A stretch of DNA of 64,000 bases from Olivibacter jilunii (GTDB taxonomy: Bacteria > Bacteroidota > Bacteroidia > Sphingobacteriales > Sphingobacteriaceae), in NCBI RefSeq assembly GCF_900607235.1, contig NZ_LR027849.1, forward strand, positions 992,001 to 1,056,000, given 5' to 3'. The notes beneath the pieces were generated by a model. That model had not been told where the DNA came from. It was given only the letters and a program-made list of their open reading frames with translations, and ran no database searches. The position numbers and the translations under genes were made by a program. Positions within the stretch are counted from its first letter, which is position 1, and each line of letters begins with the position of its first letter. Below, piece by piece: positions 1 to 8,426 of the stretch.

Positions 1-384
1 GGCAAAACCAAAAAAAATACTAAAACAGATTATTGCGATAACAAGTAGTGTAATTCCTACATAAAGATAGTCTTTCTCTAACAAGAAAGCCACTAACGAA
101 AATATTATACGCAGAATTGGTGTTAAAAACAAGAGTAATATTCCCAGCAGGATTACATCATCGCCTCTTCCATGTGCCACCCCAATAAGTGTTTGCTTAG
201 ATAATGTTAAGATATCTATGTCTTTCTCTATAAAGGTACCGTAGTGAATTGTTTCACGCTCATGATTGAACAGATAAATCAATCCACCCAAAGCGGCAAC
301 ACCAAGCGCCGTCCAAACGCCGTATCGCAATAGATTTCCTATAACCAGCTGGATATCTCTATCTTTTACTTTCTCATTTTGCAT
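1..384 (-). CDS. DUF1634 membrane protein, partner of sulfite exporter-type permease (partial)
   Basis: The reading frame opens with ATG at 384 and stays open to the window edge (128 codons), so the C-terminus is missing. The visible protein has a short charged N-terminus and three hydrophobic segments at about residues 20-35, 80-97 and 108-127. This matches the small DUF1634 family, which is almost always encoded next to a TauE/SafE permease. It lies 32 bases downstream of such a permease on the same strand, so the two are probably one operon. The molecular role of DUF1634 is not established; an accessory role in anion export is inferred from context only. Confidence 0.75.
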   Translation of the reverse strand, partial: MQNEKVKDRDIQLVIGNLLRYGVWTALGVAALGGLIYLFNHERETIHYGTFIEKDIDILTLSKQTLIGVAHGRGDDVILLGILLLFLTPILRIIFSLVAFLLEKDYLYVGITLLVIAIICFSIFFGFA

Positions 385-416
385 TCGTTATTGAATTAGA
401 GCTTCCTCTCATCATA

Positions 417-1250
417 TTATATATTTCCGGCGGCGCCGTTATAAATCATGTTGAGTGCCAAAATAATGATGATAACGGCAAAAAACATTCTTAATTTTTT
501 TGGGTTGGCCCTCAGTAGGACTTTAGCACCCGTCATAGCACCCAATAAAACACCTATTACCACCGGCATGCAAATATCCGGTTCGATATATCCTTTCTGC
601 AAATAAATAACAGCACTGGCGGTAGCAGTGACTCCCATCATAAAGTTACTAGTGGTTGTTGACACCTTGAAAGGAATACGCATAATATTATCCATAGCGA
701 TTACTTTAAAGGCACCGGATCCTATTCCAAGTAATCCCGAAAGCATACCCGCCAAACCCATCATGCTAAAACCGCCTATTACGTTTTTGGTTCCATAGGA
801 GATAATCCCGGAAGTGCTGGGATAACTTGAAGGTAACTTTAATGCTAAAGCCAAGGAGCTTGAGGATTTCACATTGTGTTCTTCCTTTTTACGCAAAGAA
901 TTTAACGCTGAAAATATAAGGGTACAACCAAATAGAATAGCGATTAAGCTGGTTGGTGCAATGGAGGCCAGCAAGGCTCCTCCCACAGCGCCTGCCGTTG
1001 TCGCTATTTCTAGAAACATTCCTAAGCGCATATTCGTGATCCCTTCTCTTACATAAGCTGCAGCTGATCCGGAAGATGTGGCAATGACCGAGACAAGAGC
1101 AGCGCCAATAGCATAATGTATATCAACACCCAATACTACTGTCAACAGCGGGATAATTACCACACCTCCACCAAGTCCGGTAAGCGATCCAATAAATCCA
1201 GCACAGCACGCCCCAAATAACAAGATGAGTGTAAAAGTTAAAACTGTCAT
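417..1250 (-). CDS. TauE/SafE (TSUP) family permease
   Basis: Inner membrane permease of the sulfite exporter TauE/SafE family, which moves sulfur-containing or organic anions. Two homologous halves are visible, each with the glycine-rich signature: GLGGGVVIIPL near residues 25-35, and GLLGIGSGAFKV in the second half around residue 180. About eight hydrophobic segments are present and the 277 aa length is normal. A TTG at 1271 would add seven residues, but it lies inside a candidate -7 promoter element (TAAGTTTG, 1269-1276), so ATG at 1250 is preferred. The DUF1634 gene follows directly. The substrate cannot be read from sequence. Confidence 0.85.
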   Translation of the reverse strand: MTVLTFTLILLFGACCAGFIGSLTGLGGGVVIIPLLTVVLGVDIHYAIGAALVSVIATSSGSAAAYVREGITNMRLGMFLEIATTAGAVGGALLASIAPTSLIAILFGCTLIFSALNSLRKKEEHNVKSSSSLALALKLPSSYPSTSGIISYGTKNVIGGFSMMGLAGMLSGLLGIGSGAFKVIAMDNIMRIPFKVSTTTSNFMMGVTATASAVIYLQKGYIEPDICMPVVIGVLLGAMTGAKVLLRANPKKLRMFFAVIIIILALNMIYNGAAGNI

Positions 1251-1268
1251 TAATATGGTGTTTGGCTT

Positions 1269-1299
1269 CAAACTTAGCCAATTTGTGGGGATTATACAA
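1269..1299 (-). promoter_or_regulatory. Candidate Bacteroidota promoter of the TSUP permease
   Basis: On the minus strand a TTG (about 1297-1299) is followed after 20 bases by TAAGTTTG (1269-1276), which fits the Bacteroidota TTG-N19-21-TAnnTTTG form. Transcription would start near 1262, about 12 bases before ATG 1250. Pattern match only. Confidence 0.4.
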
Positions 1300-1381
1300 T
1301 TAGATAGCCTAGTGTGGACGTTATTTTTAAAGCTTTTAAAAAAAATTTCCGTTTTTTGCTTATATTAACTATAATGGACTT

Positions 1382-2605
1382 ATGAAAATACTCCATACTG
1401 CCGATTGGCATTTAGGTAAGAGATTAGACAAGTATTCAAGGCTAGAGGAGCAGCGCGCTGTATTGGATGAGCTAATTGCCCTAGCAGATGAAGAGGAAAT
1501 AGATGTTGTGTTAGTCGCCGGAGACTTATTTGACGCTTTTAACCCGGCCGCTGAAGCCGTGGAACTTTTATATAGAAGTTTGAAAAGATTGGCAAAGAAT
1601 GGTGAACGAGTTGTTATCGCCATCGCTGGTAATCATGATTCGCCCGATAGAATAGATGCCCCCGATGTATTGGCTCGTGAATGCGGGATTGTGTTCGTCG
1701 GTTATCCACAGGCCACAATCGCTGTAGGTGAATTGTGTGGTGGCTTTTGTATTACTAAGAGTGAACCTGGCTTCCTCGAGATAAAGGTTCCGAAATACGA
1801 TTATCCGCTTCGTTTGCTGTTAATGCCTTACGCTAACGAATATCGATTGAGAACATTTTTGGGTGTGGATAATGAGGAGAAAGAATTGAGAAGTATTTTG
1901 GAAGCCCATTGGGAGCAGCTGGCAACAAAGTATTGCGACAAATTTGGCGTAAATATATTAACGGCACACCTCTTCGTTATGAAGAGGGGAGAAGTCCCCC
2001 CCGAAGAACCCATCGATGAAAAACCTATACTGCACATTGGTGGTGCGCAGGCTGTCTATAGCGAAAATATACCGGAGAGTTTACAATATGTGGCATTAGG
2101 GCATTTACATCGATATCAGGAAATAGATAAAGCTCGCATGCCTATTGTGTATAGCAGTAGTTTATTAAGTTATAGCTTTGCTGAAGCGGGTCAACAGAAA
2201 AATGTAGTACTGATAGAAGCTGAGCCAGCCAGAGCAGTAGATTTCCGGCAATTGCCACTAAAAGCAGGAAAACCACTATATAAAAAACGTTTCGAAAGTA
2301 TATCAGAGGCTCTTGAATGGTTGCACCACTGCGGTCCTGCCTGGATTGAATTGACAATGGTAAGTGAAGATTTCATGAATGCAGAAGACCGAAAGCAACT
2401 TCTACAGGCCCACGACGGCATCGTTACTATCATTCCTGAAGTAAAAACCAAAGGAAATGTAGCTGAAGAGACTAGAACAATCGATTTAAGTCAGTCAGTC
2501 GAAGAATTATTTATCCAGTATTTTAGCTTCAGGAACAAACAGCAACCAAATGAGGACTTGTTAAAACTATTTACAGAAGTAAGAGCAGAGCAGATAGACG
2601 AATGA
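1382..2605 (+). CDS. sbcD: Exonuclease subunit SbcD (Mre11-type nuclease)
   Basis: Nuclease subunit of the SbcCD complex, which opens hairpins and trims double-strand DNA ends. The calcineurin-like phosphoesterase motifs are present: Asp8 and His10 in TADWHLGK, Asp48 in VAGDLFD, Asn83-His84-Asp85 in GNHDS, and a later GHLH around residue 225. A C-terminal capping region follows; 407 aa is normal. ATG at 1382 is the only sensible start. The stop overlaps the sbcC start by four bases (ATGA), so the two subunits are translationally coupled. The gene is unremarkable and well supported. Confidence 0.95.
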   Translation: MKILHTADWHLGKRLDKYSRLEEQRAVLDELIALADEEEIDVVLVAGDLFDAFNPAAEAVELLYRSLKRLAKNGERVVIAIAGNHDSPDRIDAPDVLARECGIVFVGYPQATIAVGELCGGFCITKSEPGFLEIKVPKYDYPLRLLLMPYANEYRLRTFLGVDNEEKELRSILEAHWEQLATKYCDKFGVNILTAHLFVMKRGEVPPEEPIDEKPILHIGGAQAVYSENIPESLQYVALGHLHRYQEIDKARMPIVYSSSLLSYSFAEAGQQKNVVLIEAEPARAVDFRQLPLKAGKPLYKKRFESISEALEWLHHCGPAWIELTMVSEDFMNAEDRKQLLQAHDGIVTIIPEVKTKGNVAEETRTIDLSQSVEELFIQYFSFRNKQQPNEDLLKLFTEVRAEQIDE

Positions 2606-5600
2606 TTCCAATTTCATTAACTATAAAGGGACTTTTTTCCTATCAAAAGGAGCAAACGATTAATTTCGCTCGACTAATTGAGGGACAATTATTCGGCATT
2701 TTCGGTTCCGTGGGTTCAGGCAAATCATCGGTTTTGGAGGCGATTGCTTTTGCTTTGTACGGAGAAACCGAACGACTGAGCACCCGGGACGATAGAAACT
2801 ATAACATGATGAACTTGAAATCGGATGAGTTGCTCATTGATTTTGTGTTCAGCAACTTCGACGAAAAGCAGTATCGATTTATCGTTAAAGGGAAACGCCA
2901 TGGCAAGAAATTTGAGAAAGTAAATACTTTCGATCGGTCTGCTTATAAGTTTGAAAATGGTATGTGGCAACCTTTGGAGGTAACAACTGCGACACCTTTA
3001 TTGGGACTTAGTTACGAGAACTTTAGACGTACCATTATTATTCCACAAGGCAAATTTCAAGAGTTCTTACAGCTGACAGATAAAGCCCGAACGGAAATGC
3101 TCAAAGATATTTTTCAGCTGGACAAATATGATTTTTTTCAACAGACCGCCTCTTTAGAGCGAAAGAACAACGAAGTGATCCAACGTCTAAAAGGACGTTT
3201 ATCTGTTTTTGAAGGAATAAATGAAACCTATGTTGGTCTCGCTTTGCAAAAATTGCAAAGCTTGGCAGCAGAAGTCTCGACAATGAAGGCCGAGCTTCAA
3301 CAGAGAGAAAGCGACCTAAAAGAGCAGGAGATATTGAAACGATTATTTGAGGACTTAAAAACTGCTGAAAACTCCTATAAGCAGTTGCATCTTAAGTCAT
3401 CGGAATATCAGCAGTTGAAACAGCAATTGAGTGATTATGAATACTGCGAACGTTATTTTAAGGTAAATATACAACGAGCGGAAGAGCTGGCAACAGGAAT
3501 AGAAAAGCGAAAAGAAAGCTTGAAAGAATATCAGTATAAGCTCAAAAACTGCGAAACATTACTGATGGAGCAACAGCAAGAACTTGCCAATATCACGTTG
3601 AAATATCAATCACTTGAGCTCCTTAATCAAAAGCGTAACGATTATCGGACTGCTTTGCAAATATTGCAGTTAAAAGAAGATATCGATCATTTAAGTGGAC
3701 GAATTATCAAGGGGAAAGAATTTGTCCATAAAGCGCAGCAGGAGAAGATATATCGAGAAAAAATAGCCTTAGCGCTTCGAGAAAAACTAAAAAAGAAACG
3801 GAATGAAAAGCTGGATTTGAACACCTTATCGCAGATAAAAAATTGGTTTACTTCCCGCGAGCATTTAGAAAAAAACAAAAAAACAAGCCAATTAGCACTT
3901 GATGATATAACTGGAACTTTAAAGCAACTTGAAAGTACCATCGACGACTTACTTGTTGGGGTAACTACTCCGATCCAAAATCATAAAGAATCATTAGACA
4001 CACGCATAAAGACCATTGATTTTGAGCTCGATAAGCTTTCAAATGAAATTGCGCATGCCCGGATGCAAGTTAAATTAGGTGATTTTGTCGCGGCCTTGCA
4101 GCGAGGTGAAGCTTGTCCGCTTTGTGGAGCATTGGAGCACCCTCAAGTTATGGTCTTAGAGGATGTGGAAAATCAGCTCCAACAATTAAATGCTAAATCT
4201 GTACATCTCAAGGACGAACGGAATCTCGTGCAGGGACTTATACGCCAGCTTGAAATATTAGATGGAAAAAAAGCCACCATTCTTAAGAGTCGGGACGAAC
4301 TCCTTTTTAGGGCCGAGTCAGACGAACAGGCATTACAAGTACATTTCCAATCCTTTATTTGGGAATCTACTTGCGGTAGAGACGATGCCCGCACTATTGA
4401 TCGGTTACTTGAAGAACACAAAACCGCAGAAAAAGAGTTGGAACGACTGGAACTGGAGATTAATGAAAATGATGCCATTTTGAAAAAAGCAGAAATAGAT
4501 AGAGATCAATATGAAATCGGAATACAAAAAATAGTAGCAGAAGAACGAGTAAAGGTTGGGGCCTTAAATATGCTCACGAAACAACTTCACAACTTATCTG
4601 AAGATGAAGTTTATCAATATGATAAAAACTATCTGGAAAACAGTATTTTAGATATAGATAGTGAAAGTAAAGCTATTGTCGATCAATACGAGCAACTTCA
4701 AGCTTTGGTACAGGAGGAGCAACAGCTAAAAGTATCGTTGGAAGCAAGATTTCAGGCAGTCAATGAAAACTTAGCTGCCGAGCAGGAACGTCTGGACTTT
4801 ATTACTGATCAGTTACGAGGTTCTTTAAGTAAATCGAAGTATGGCAGTTTGAATGAAGTTAAAAATATATTAAATCTAGCAATTGCTGTAGAAGAGGTCC
4901 GAAGCAGTGTAGACCTATTCTTCCAACAATTATATAATGCGAAAGAACAATATACCAAGCTAGCTACGGAGGCTAGCGATAAAGTTTACAATGAGGAGCT
5001 GTTTCTAAGGTCATTAAGCACTTATGAAGTGCTCAGGGATCGATTCAATCAAGAACAAGAGAAATATGCTGCTGCCAAAGCAGATTACGATAGGCTTCTA
5101 AAGCAACTCGAAGAAAAACAACAACTAGAAGACGATTTGGCGCGTTTACAGCATCGAGCAGATAACCTGACTATTCTTAAAAGCCTATTTAAAGGAAGTG
5201 GCTTTGTTAGTTATATATCCACGGTTTACTTACAACAATTATGTGAGGCAGCGAACAAGCGTTTTTATAAGCTTACACAGCAGCAATTGCGACTGGAGGT
5301 AACCGATAAAAATGAATTTCAGGTAAGAGATTACTTAAATGATGGTAAAACCAGATTAGCCAAGACCTTGTCCGGCGGCCAGACTTTTCAGGCTTCATTG
5401 TCGCTAGCCTTAGCTCTTGCGGAATCTGTACAACAACAAAATCGATCCAAGCAAAATTTTTTCTTTTTAGATGAAGGCTTTGGTTCTTTAGATCGGGAAT
5501 CATTGGCAGTGGCGTTTGATACGTTGAAAACATTACGAAACGAAAATAGAATTGTGGGGGTTATTTCTCACGTAGAGGAGTTACAGCAGGAAATAGATGT

Positions 5601-5667
5601 TTATCTAAAGGTTAAAAATGATCCTTTTACGGGCACTCAAATAAGTGGAAGTTGGGAAATTAAATAA
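2602..5667 (+). CDS. sbcC: ATPase subunit SbcC (Rad50-type SMC protein)
   Basis: ATPase partner of SbcD. Walker A (GSVGSGKS) is at residues 35-42. Two long coiled-coil arms follow, broken by the zinc hook CPLCG near residue 500, whose cysteines dimerise Rad50-type proteins through zinc. The C-terminal ATPase half has the ABC signature in TLSGGQTFQASL and Walker B in FFFLDEGFGSLD. Length 1021 aa is typical. It overlaps sbcD by four bases and ends just before a hairpin shared with the convergent tRNA-Gly gene. Confidence 0.95.
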   Translation: MIPISLTIKGLFSYQKEQTINFARLIEGQLFGIFGSVGSGKSSVLEAIAFALYGETERLSTRDDRNYNMMNLKSDELLIDFVFSNFDEKQYRFIVKGKRHGKKFEKVNTFDRSAYKFENGMWQPLEVTTATPLLGLSYENFRRTIIIPQGKFQEFLQLTDKARTEMLKDIFQLDKYDFFQQTASLERKNNEVIQRLKGRLSVFEGINETYVGLALQKLQSLAAEVSTMKAELQQRESDLKEQEILKRLFEDLKTAENSYKQLHLKSSEYQQLKQQLSDYEYCERYFKVNIQRAEELATGIEKRKESLKEYQYKLKNCETLLMEQQQELANITLKYQSLELLNQKRNDYRTALQILQLKEDIDHLSGRIIKGKEFVHKAQQEKIYREKIALALREKLKKKRNEKLDLNTLSQIKNWFTSREHLEKNKKTSQLALDDITGTLKQLESTIDDLLVGVTTPIQNHKESLDTRIKTIDFELDKLSNEIAHARMQVKLGDFVAALQRGEACPLCGALEHPQVMVLEDVENQLQQLNAKSVHLKDERNLVQGLIRQLEILDGKKATILKSRDELLFRAESDEQALQVHFQSFIWESTCGRDDARTIDRLLEEHKTAEKELERLELEINENDAILKKAEIDRDQYEIGIQKIVAEERVKVGALNMLTKQLHNLSEDEVYQYDKNYLENSILDIDSESKAIVDQYEQLQALVQEEQQLKVSLEARFQAVNENLAAEQERLDFITDQLRGSLSKSKYGSLNEVKNILNLAIAVEEVRSSVDLFFQQLYNAKEQYTKLATEASDKVYNEELFLRSLSTYEVLRDRFNQEQEKYAAAKADYDRLLKQLEEKQQLEDDLARLQHRADNLTILKSLFKGSGFVSYISTVYLQQLCEAANKRFYKLTQQQLRLEVTDKNEFQVRDYLNDGKTRLAKTLSGGQTFQASLSLALALAESVQQQNRSKQNFFFLDEGFGSLDRESLAVAFDTLKTLRNENRIVGVISHVEELQQEIDVYLKVKNDPFTGTQISGSWEIK

Positions 5668-5695
5668 AAAGGATCACACCGAAGCATGATCCTTT
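5668..5695 (-). terminator. Intrinsic terminator of tRNA-Gly
   Basis: Arms 5668-5676 and 5687-5695 pair over nine bases. Read on the minus strand the stem extends by two wobbles and a C-G pair to a TTCG tetraloop and is followed by TTTTTATTTAA, a good U-tract. It starts two bases after the tRNA 3' end. The same hairpin may also end sbcC on the other strand, although no T-run follows there. Confidence 0.8.
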
Positions 5696-5697
5696 GG

Positions 5698-5770
5698 AGC
5701 GAAAAACGAGGTTCGAACTCGCGACCTCAACCTTGGCAAGGTTGCGCTCTACCAACTGAGCTATTTTCGC
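5698..5770 (-). tRNA. tRNA-Gly (GCC anticodon)
   Basis: A full 73-nt cloverleaf reads on the minus strand. The 7-bp acceptor stem is GCGAAAA/TTTTCGC, the D-stem is GCTC/GAGC, the anticodon stem CAACC/GGTTG holds the loop TTGCCAA with anticodon GCC, and the T-arm carries TTCGAAC. The discriminator base is T and no CCA is encoded. A terminator follows directly. Confidence 0.95.
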
Positions 5771-5861
5771 ATGAGGAAACAAATATAAGATAGATAAATA
5801 TTCTTTGCAAGCGGTAAGTAAAAAAATTGGGTCTTTTTACAGCATTCACTGATACAGGCCT

Positions 5862-6305
5862 TTATTTCTTCAGGCCTTCTGAGGATATATTATTTGGAAG
5901 GAAATAGGTGAACAATTTAAAAAACAATGCTAAGAAATCCCATATAAAGCGGTTATTATCTTGTGCACTTTCACCGCAATCTATCGATGCCGAACGTTGT
6001 AACAGGTGTTGTAGTGTTTTTGACTGATGATTAATACCAAAAAAATGTGTCAGTTTTAGAAGGTAATACTCGAAATATAAATGACCCCAGATTTCCATAA
6101 GAAAAGATTTTCGCTTTATTTTAAGAGGATTCCCATAAATAGATTCATAATCCTGTTGTATAGCATTGGCTAACCATTCCGTTCTCTCTCTTACATTACT
6201 ATCCAAAAAACGCCATAGGTTAATATTGTTTGTAATATGAATAAGTCCAGGCTCATAACCTACGCGTATGGTAAATGAGTGATAATGAAGTATTCGTTCT
6301 ACCAT
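5862..6305 (-). CDS. Hypothetical protein, 147 aa
   Basis: I do not recognise a family. The ATG at 6305 gives a mostly helical protein rich in aromatic residues and leucine. A moderately hydrophobic stretch lies near the C-terminus (FIWDFLALFFKLFTYFL, about residues 119-135), which could be a membrane-associated helix or a buried helix. It has no signal peptide. It sits between a histidine kinase gene upstream on the same strand (gap 69 bases) and tRNA-Gly, so it could be cotranscribed with the kinase. Codon use looks like that of the neighbours. Confidence 0.55.
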   Translation of the reverse strand: MVERILHYHSFTIRVGYEPGLIHITNNINLWRFLDSNVRERTEWLANAIQQDYESIYGNPLKIKRKSFLMEIWGHLYFEYYLLKLTHFFGINHQSKTLQHLLQRSASIDCGESAQDNNRFIWDFLALFFKLFTYFLPNNISSEGLKK

Positions 6306-6374
6306 CGTTTTATGGCGCGAGGTTTGGATAGGAGAGATATTCGGGAAGGATGATACGGACTTTCGGTGTTTTCA

Positions 6375-7565
6375 TTACTTATTTAAATTAGAAGAAGAAA
6401 ATGCACTTCTTTTTGGAAAGCTTGTGGTAAGTCCTTCGGTTTTCTCTTTCGTAGCTTTTATAGGTAACATAAAATAAAAAATTGAACCTTTCCCAGGTTC
6501 ACTTTCCAGTCCGAATTTACCCTTATGATGAGAAATAATTTGTGCGCAAATAAACAGACCCATTCCTAAACCTTGGTGTTTATGCTTCTCATCACTCACT
6601 CTATAGTATTTATGAAATATATATGGTTGCTTCTCTCTGGGAATACCTTGTCCACGGTCTTTCACACATACCTTTAGCCATTTCTTATCGATAATCTCGG
6701 TATAAACAAGGACTTCGGTACTAGTAGGCGAGTATTTAAGCGCATTTGTTAAATAATTAGTCAGCACCTGTTCTAGTCTTTCCTGATCACCTTCCAGCCA
6801 TACTTTTGTATTACAATTGACGTTAATCTGCCTATCAGGGTAACTATGTCTGACATTTTCTATCGTTTGCCTTAGAAAATCCCGACAATTAAACACAGCA
6901 AAATTATACTCCATTTTTCCCGCTTGTAATCTGGAAGAGTCCAGAAGGTCTTTTGCAAGACGGTTCAATTTATTGATTTGGTTCAGGCCCTTAGATAATA
7001 GCTGTATGGTTTGTTCGATGTTTTGACTGTTAGCGTTACGTAATGCCAATTGTAGGTAGGCATTTATAGAAGTGATTGGCGTACTAAGTTCATGTCCCGC
7101 AATACTGATAAATTCTTCTTTGGCGGCTTCGGTCATTTTTGTTTTCTGAAGCTCATCCTTTAAGAATCGATTATCATGGTACAATCCTGCAATATATTCT
7201 TGTCTGTCTTGAATGGATTTAATTTTAAAAATCAAGAAATCCGTACTGTAATCCCCAAAGAGACAATCCAGCCATAATCCGGTATACGTTTCGAACTTAA
7301 TTTTCTGTTTGATTGATGACGGAGTAATCAACAGAACGGGAGTGTCTTTTACATTCGGGTTATTATTCATTACTCTTAAGACTTCTTGCGCGTCGCTACC
7401 CTCAAAAGCGTCCGCTCTTAGTATTAAGAGTTTATATTTATATGTGAAGATATGTTGCAGTGTTTCATCCGTCGACATAGCAGCCTGGGCAGGCAGGTTA
7501 TTTGCTTCCAAAATTCTCATTAAAGAATTGTTGGCTTCAGCTAAACTATCAAAAACCAGTATCAT
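6375..7565 (-). CDS. Sensor histidine kinase with N-terminal pseudo-receiver domain
   Basis: Residues about 1-125 look like a CheY-type receiver, but the acidic pair is reduced (ILVFDSLAEA) and the position of the phospho-acceptor Asp in strand 3 (KLLILRADAF) is not a clean Asp, so it is probably not phosphorylated. A short coiled linker leads to the HisKA domain with the phospho-acceptor His in ISIAGHELSTPI (about residue 160). The HATPase domain has the N box (NYLTNALKYSP), G1 (DRGQGIP) and G2 (GLGMGLFI). There are no membrane segments, so it is a cytosolic hybrid-like kinase. No response regulator lies next to it; it may pair with one of the distant NarL-type regulators in this window, which is speculation. 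Confidence 0.85.
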   Translation of the reverse strand: MILVFDSLAEANNSLMRILEANNLPAQAAMSTDETLQHIFTYKYKLLILRADAFEGSDAQEVLRVMNNNPNVKDTPVLLITPSSIKQKIKFETYTGLWLDCLFGDYSTDFLIFKIKSIQDRQEYIAGLYHDNRFLKDELQKTKMTEAAKEEFISIAGHELSTPITSINAYLQLALRNANSQNIEQTIQLLSKGLNQINKLNRLAKDLLDSSRLQAGKMEYNFAVFNCRDFLRQTIENVRHSYPDRQINVNCNTKVWLEGDQERLEQVLTNYLTNALKYSPTSTEVLVYTEIIDKKWLKVCVKDRGQGIPREKQPYIFHKYYRVSDEKHKHQGLGMGLFICAQIISHHKGKFGLESEPGKGSIFYFMLPIKATKEKTEGLTTSFPKRSAFSSSNLNK

Positions 7566-7814
7566 ACAATCTAATTTACAACGTTAGGTGGTTTGATCTG
7601 ACTTACTAATATCAATAAATCCTATTTACTAATAAAAAAAATTACACGAAATTGCGTTTTCTGAGGACGGAATTCTTATTTACGCCACTATATCTTTAGA
7701 TTGTTGCGCATAACTCTCTAACGAACAATATCCTTGAACTACTAAAACTTTTATATTTTATACGAAACATCTAAGTCTTTCTTTTGTTCTTAGATACACA
7801 AATTAAGCAATATT

Positions 7815-7988
7815 ATGGCAAAGTATTCAAAAAAGGCAAGTGAGAAGGTTGAAGAAACTATGCATGAAATGAAAGAAGGTAAACTGAAGAGCGGAAGCGG
7901 AAAGAAAGTCACTTCAAAAAAACAGGCTGTAGCCATTGGCTTATCGGAAGCGAGAAAAGAAGGCGCTAAAGTGCCAAAGAAAAAATAA
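7815..7988 (+). CDS. Small basic DUF6496-type protein, 57 aa
   Basis: A short gene with ATG at 7815 and TAA at 7986. The lysine-rich product carries the family-typical blocks MHEMKEGKLKSG, KKVTSKKQAVAIGLSEARK and GAKVPKKK. These match DUF6496, a family of very small proteins widespread in soil Bacteroidota and Proteobacteria and often near stress genes. The repeated Lys/Ser/Gly composition suggests nucleic acid contact, but no function is established. It stands alone between two minus-strand genes. Confidence 0.8.
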   Translation: MAKYSKKASEKVEETMHEMKEGKLKSGSGKKVTSKKQAVAIGLSEARKEGAKVPKKK

Positions 7989-8006
7989 GTAAGTTTCACA
8001 ACATCA

Positions 8007-8252
8007 CTATTTAGTAGAATCCTTATTTTTTTTCAGCATGATGGTTTTTTCTCTTGCTTGCAATAGATGGTTTGTGAGTAATTGATTTAAACCCTTGTCG
8101 TTGTCAGCATCGGCTTGGCTTACAATTGCAGTCGCTTCGAAGTACTCATTATCAATATGACCGTTAATGTCTAGTTGGATTTTACCATTTTGCAATAAAC
8201 GTCGAGTGTATTGCATATTTGATATAGCGGGTTGTTTTTTTTGATATGTCAT
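8007..8252 (-). CDS. Hypothetical protein, 81 aa
   Basis: No family recognised. The product is soluble, with a central segment (GKIQLDINGHIDNEYFEATAI) that looks like a short beta-hairpin, and a charged lysine-rich C-terminus. The frame extends four codons upstream to a TTG at 8264, but ATG at 8252 is the more likely start. It ends 18 bases from the end of the convergent DUF6496 gene. Confidence 0.5.
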   Translation of the reverse strand: MTYQKKQPAISNMQYTRRLLQNGKIQLDINGHIDNEYFEATAIVSQADADNDKGLNQLLTNHLLQAREKTIMLKKNKDSTK

Positions 8253-8376
8253 AACTTTCTTCAAAAACCTGTCTTATGGAAACAACAATTCCCAACTAAT
8301 TGTTGTAATTTATTGCATTATGTTTGTGATTGATCATAGGCAATTAGTTGATCAGCACATATTATTTATGACAAAA

Positions 8377-8404
8377 GCCGCTGTCATCTCACGACGGCAG
8401 CGGC
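8377..8404 (-). terminator. Intrinsic terminator of the outer membrane barrel gene
   Basis: Arms 8377-8388 and 8393-8404 pair over twelve positions with one wobble and one mismatch around a 4-base loop. On the minus strand TTTTGT follows the stem. It lies 22 bases downstream of the stop codon at 8427. Confidence 0.7.
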
Positions 8405-8426
8405 ACAAACACACATGAAAATATTT

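Noticed and set aside
5698-5770. Hairpin-rich segment after sbcC considered as a regulatory RNA
   Set aside because: It folds as a normal tRNA-Gly followed by its terminator.
6375-7565. Reading the first domain of the kinase as a normal phospho-receiver
   Set aside because: The acidic pair and phospho-Asp are not both present, so it is called a pseudo-receiver.
7790-7999. Minus-strand frame of 69 codons with hydrophobic residues
   Set aside because: It is the antisense of the DUF6496-type gene, whose own protein matches a known family.
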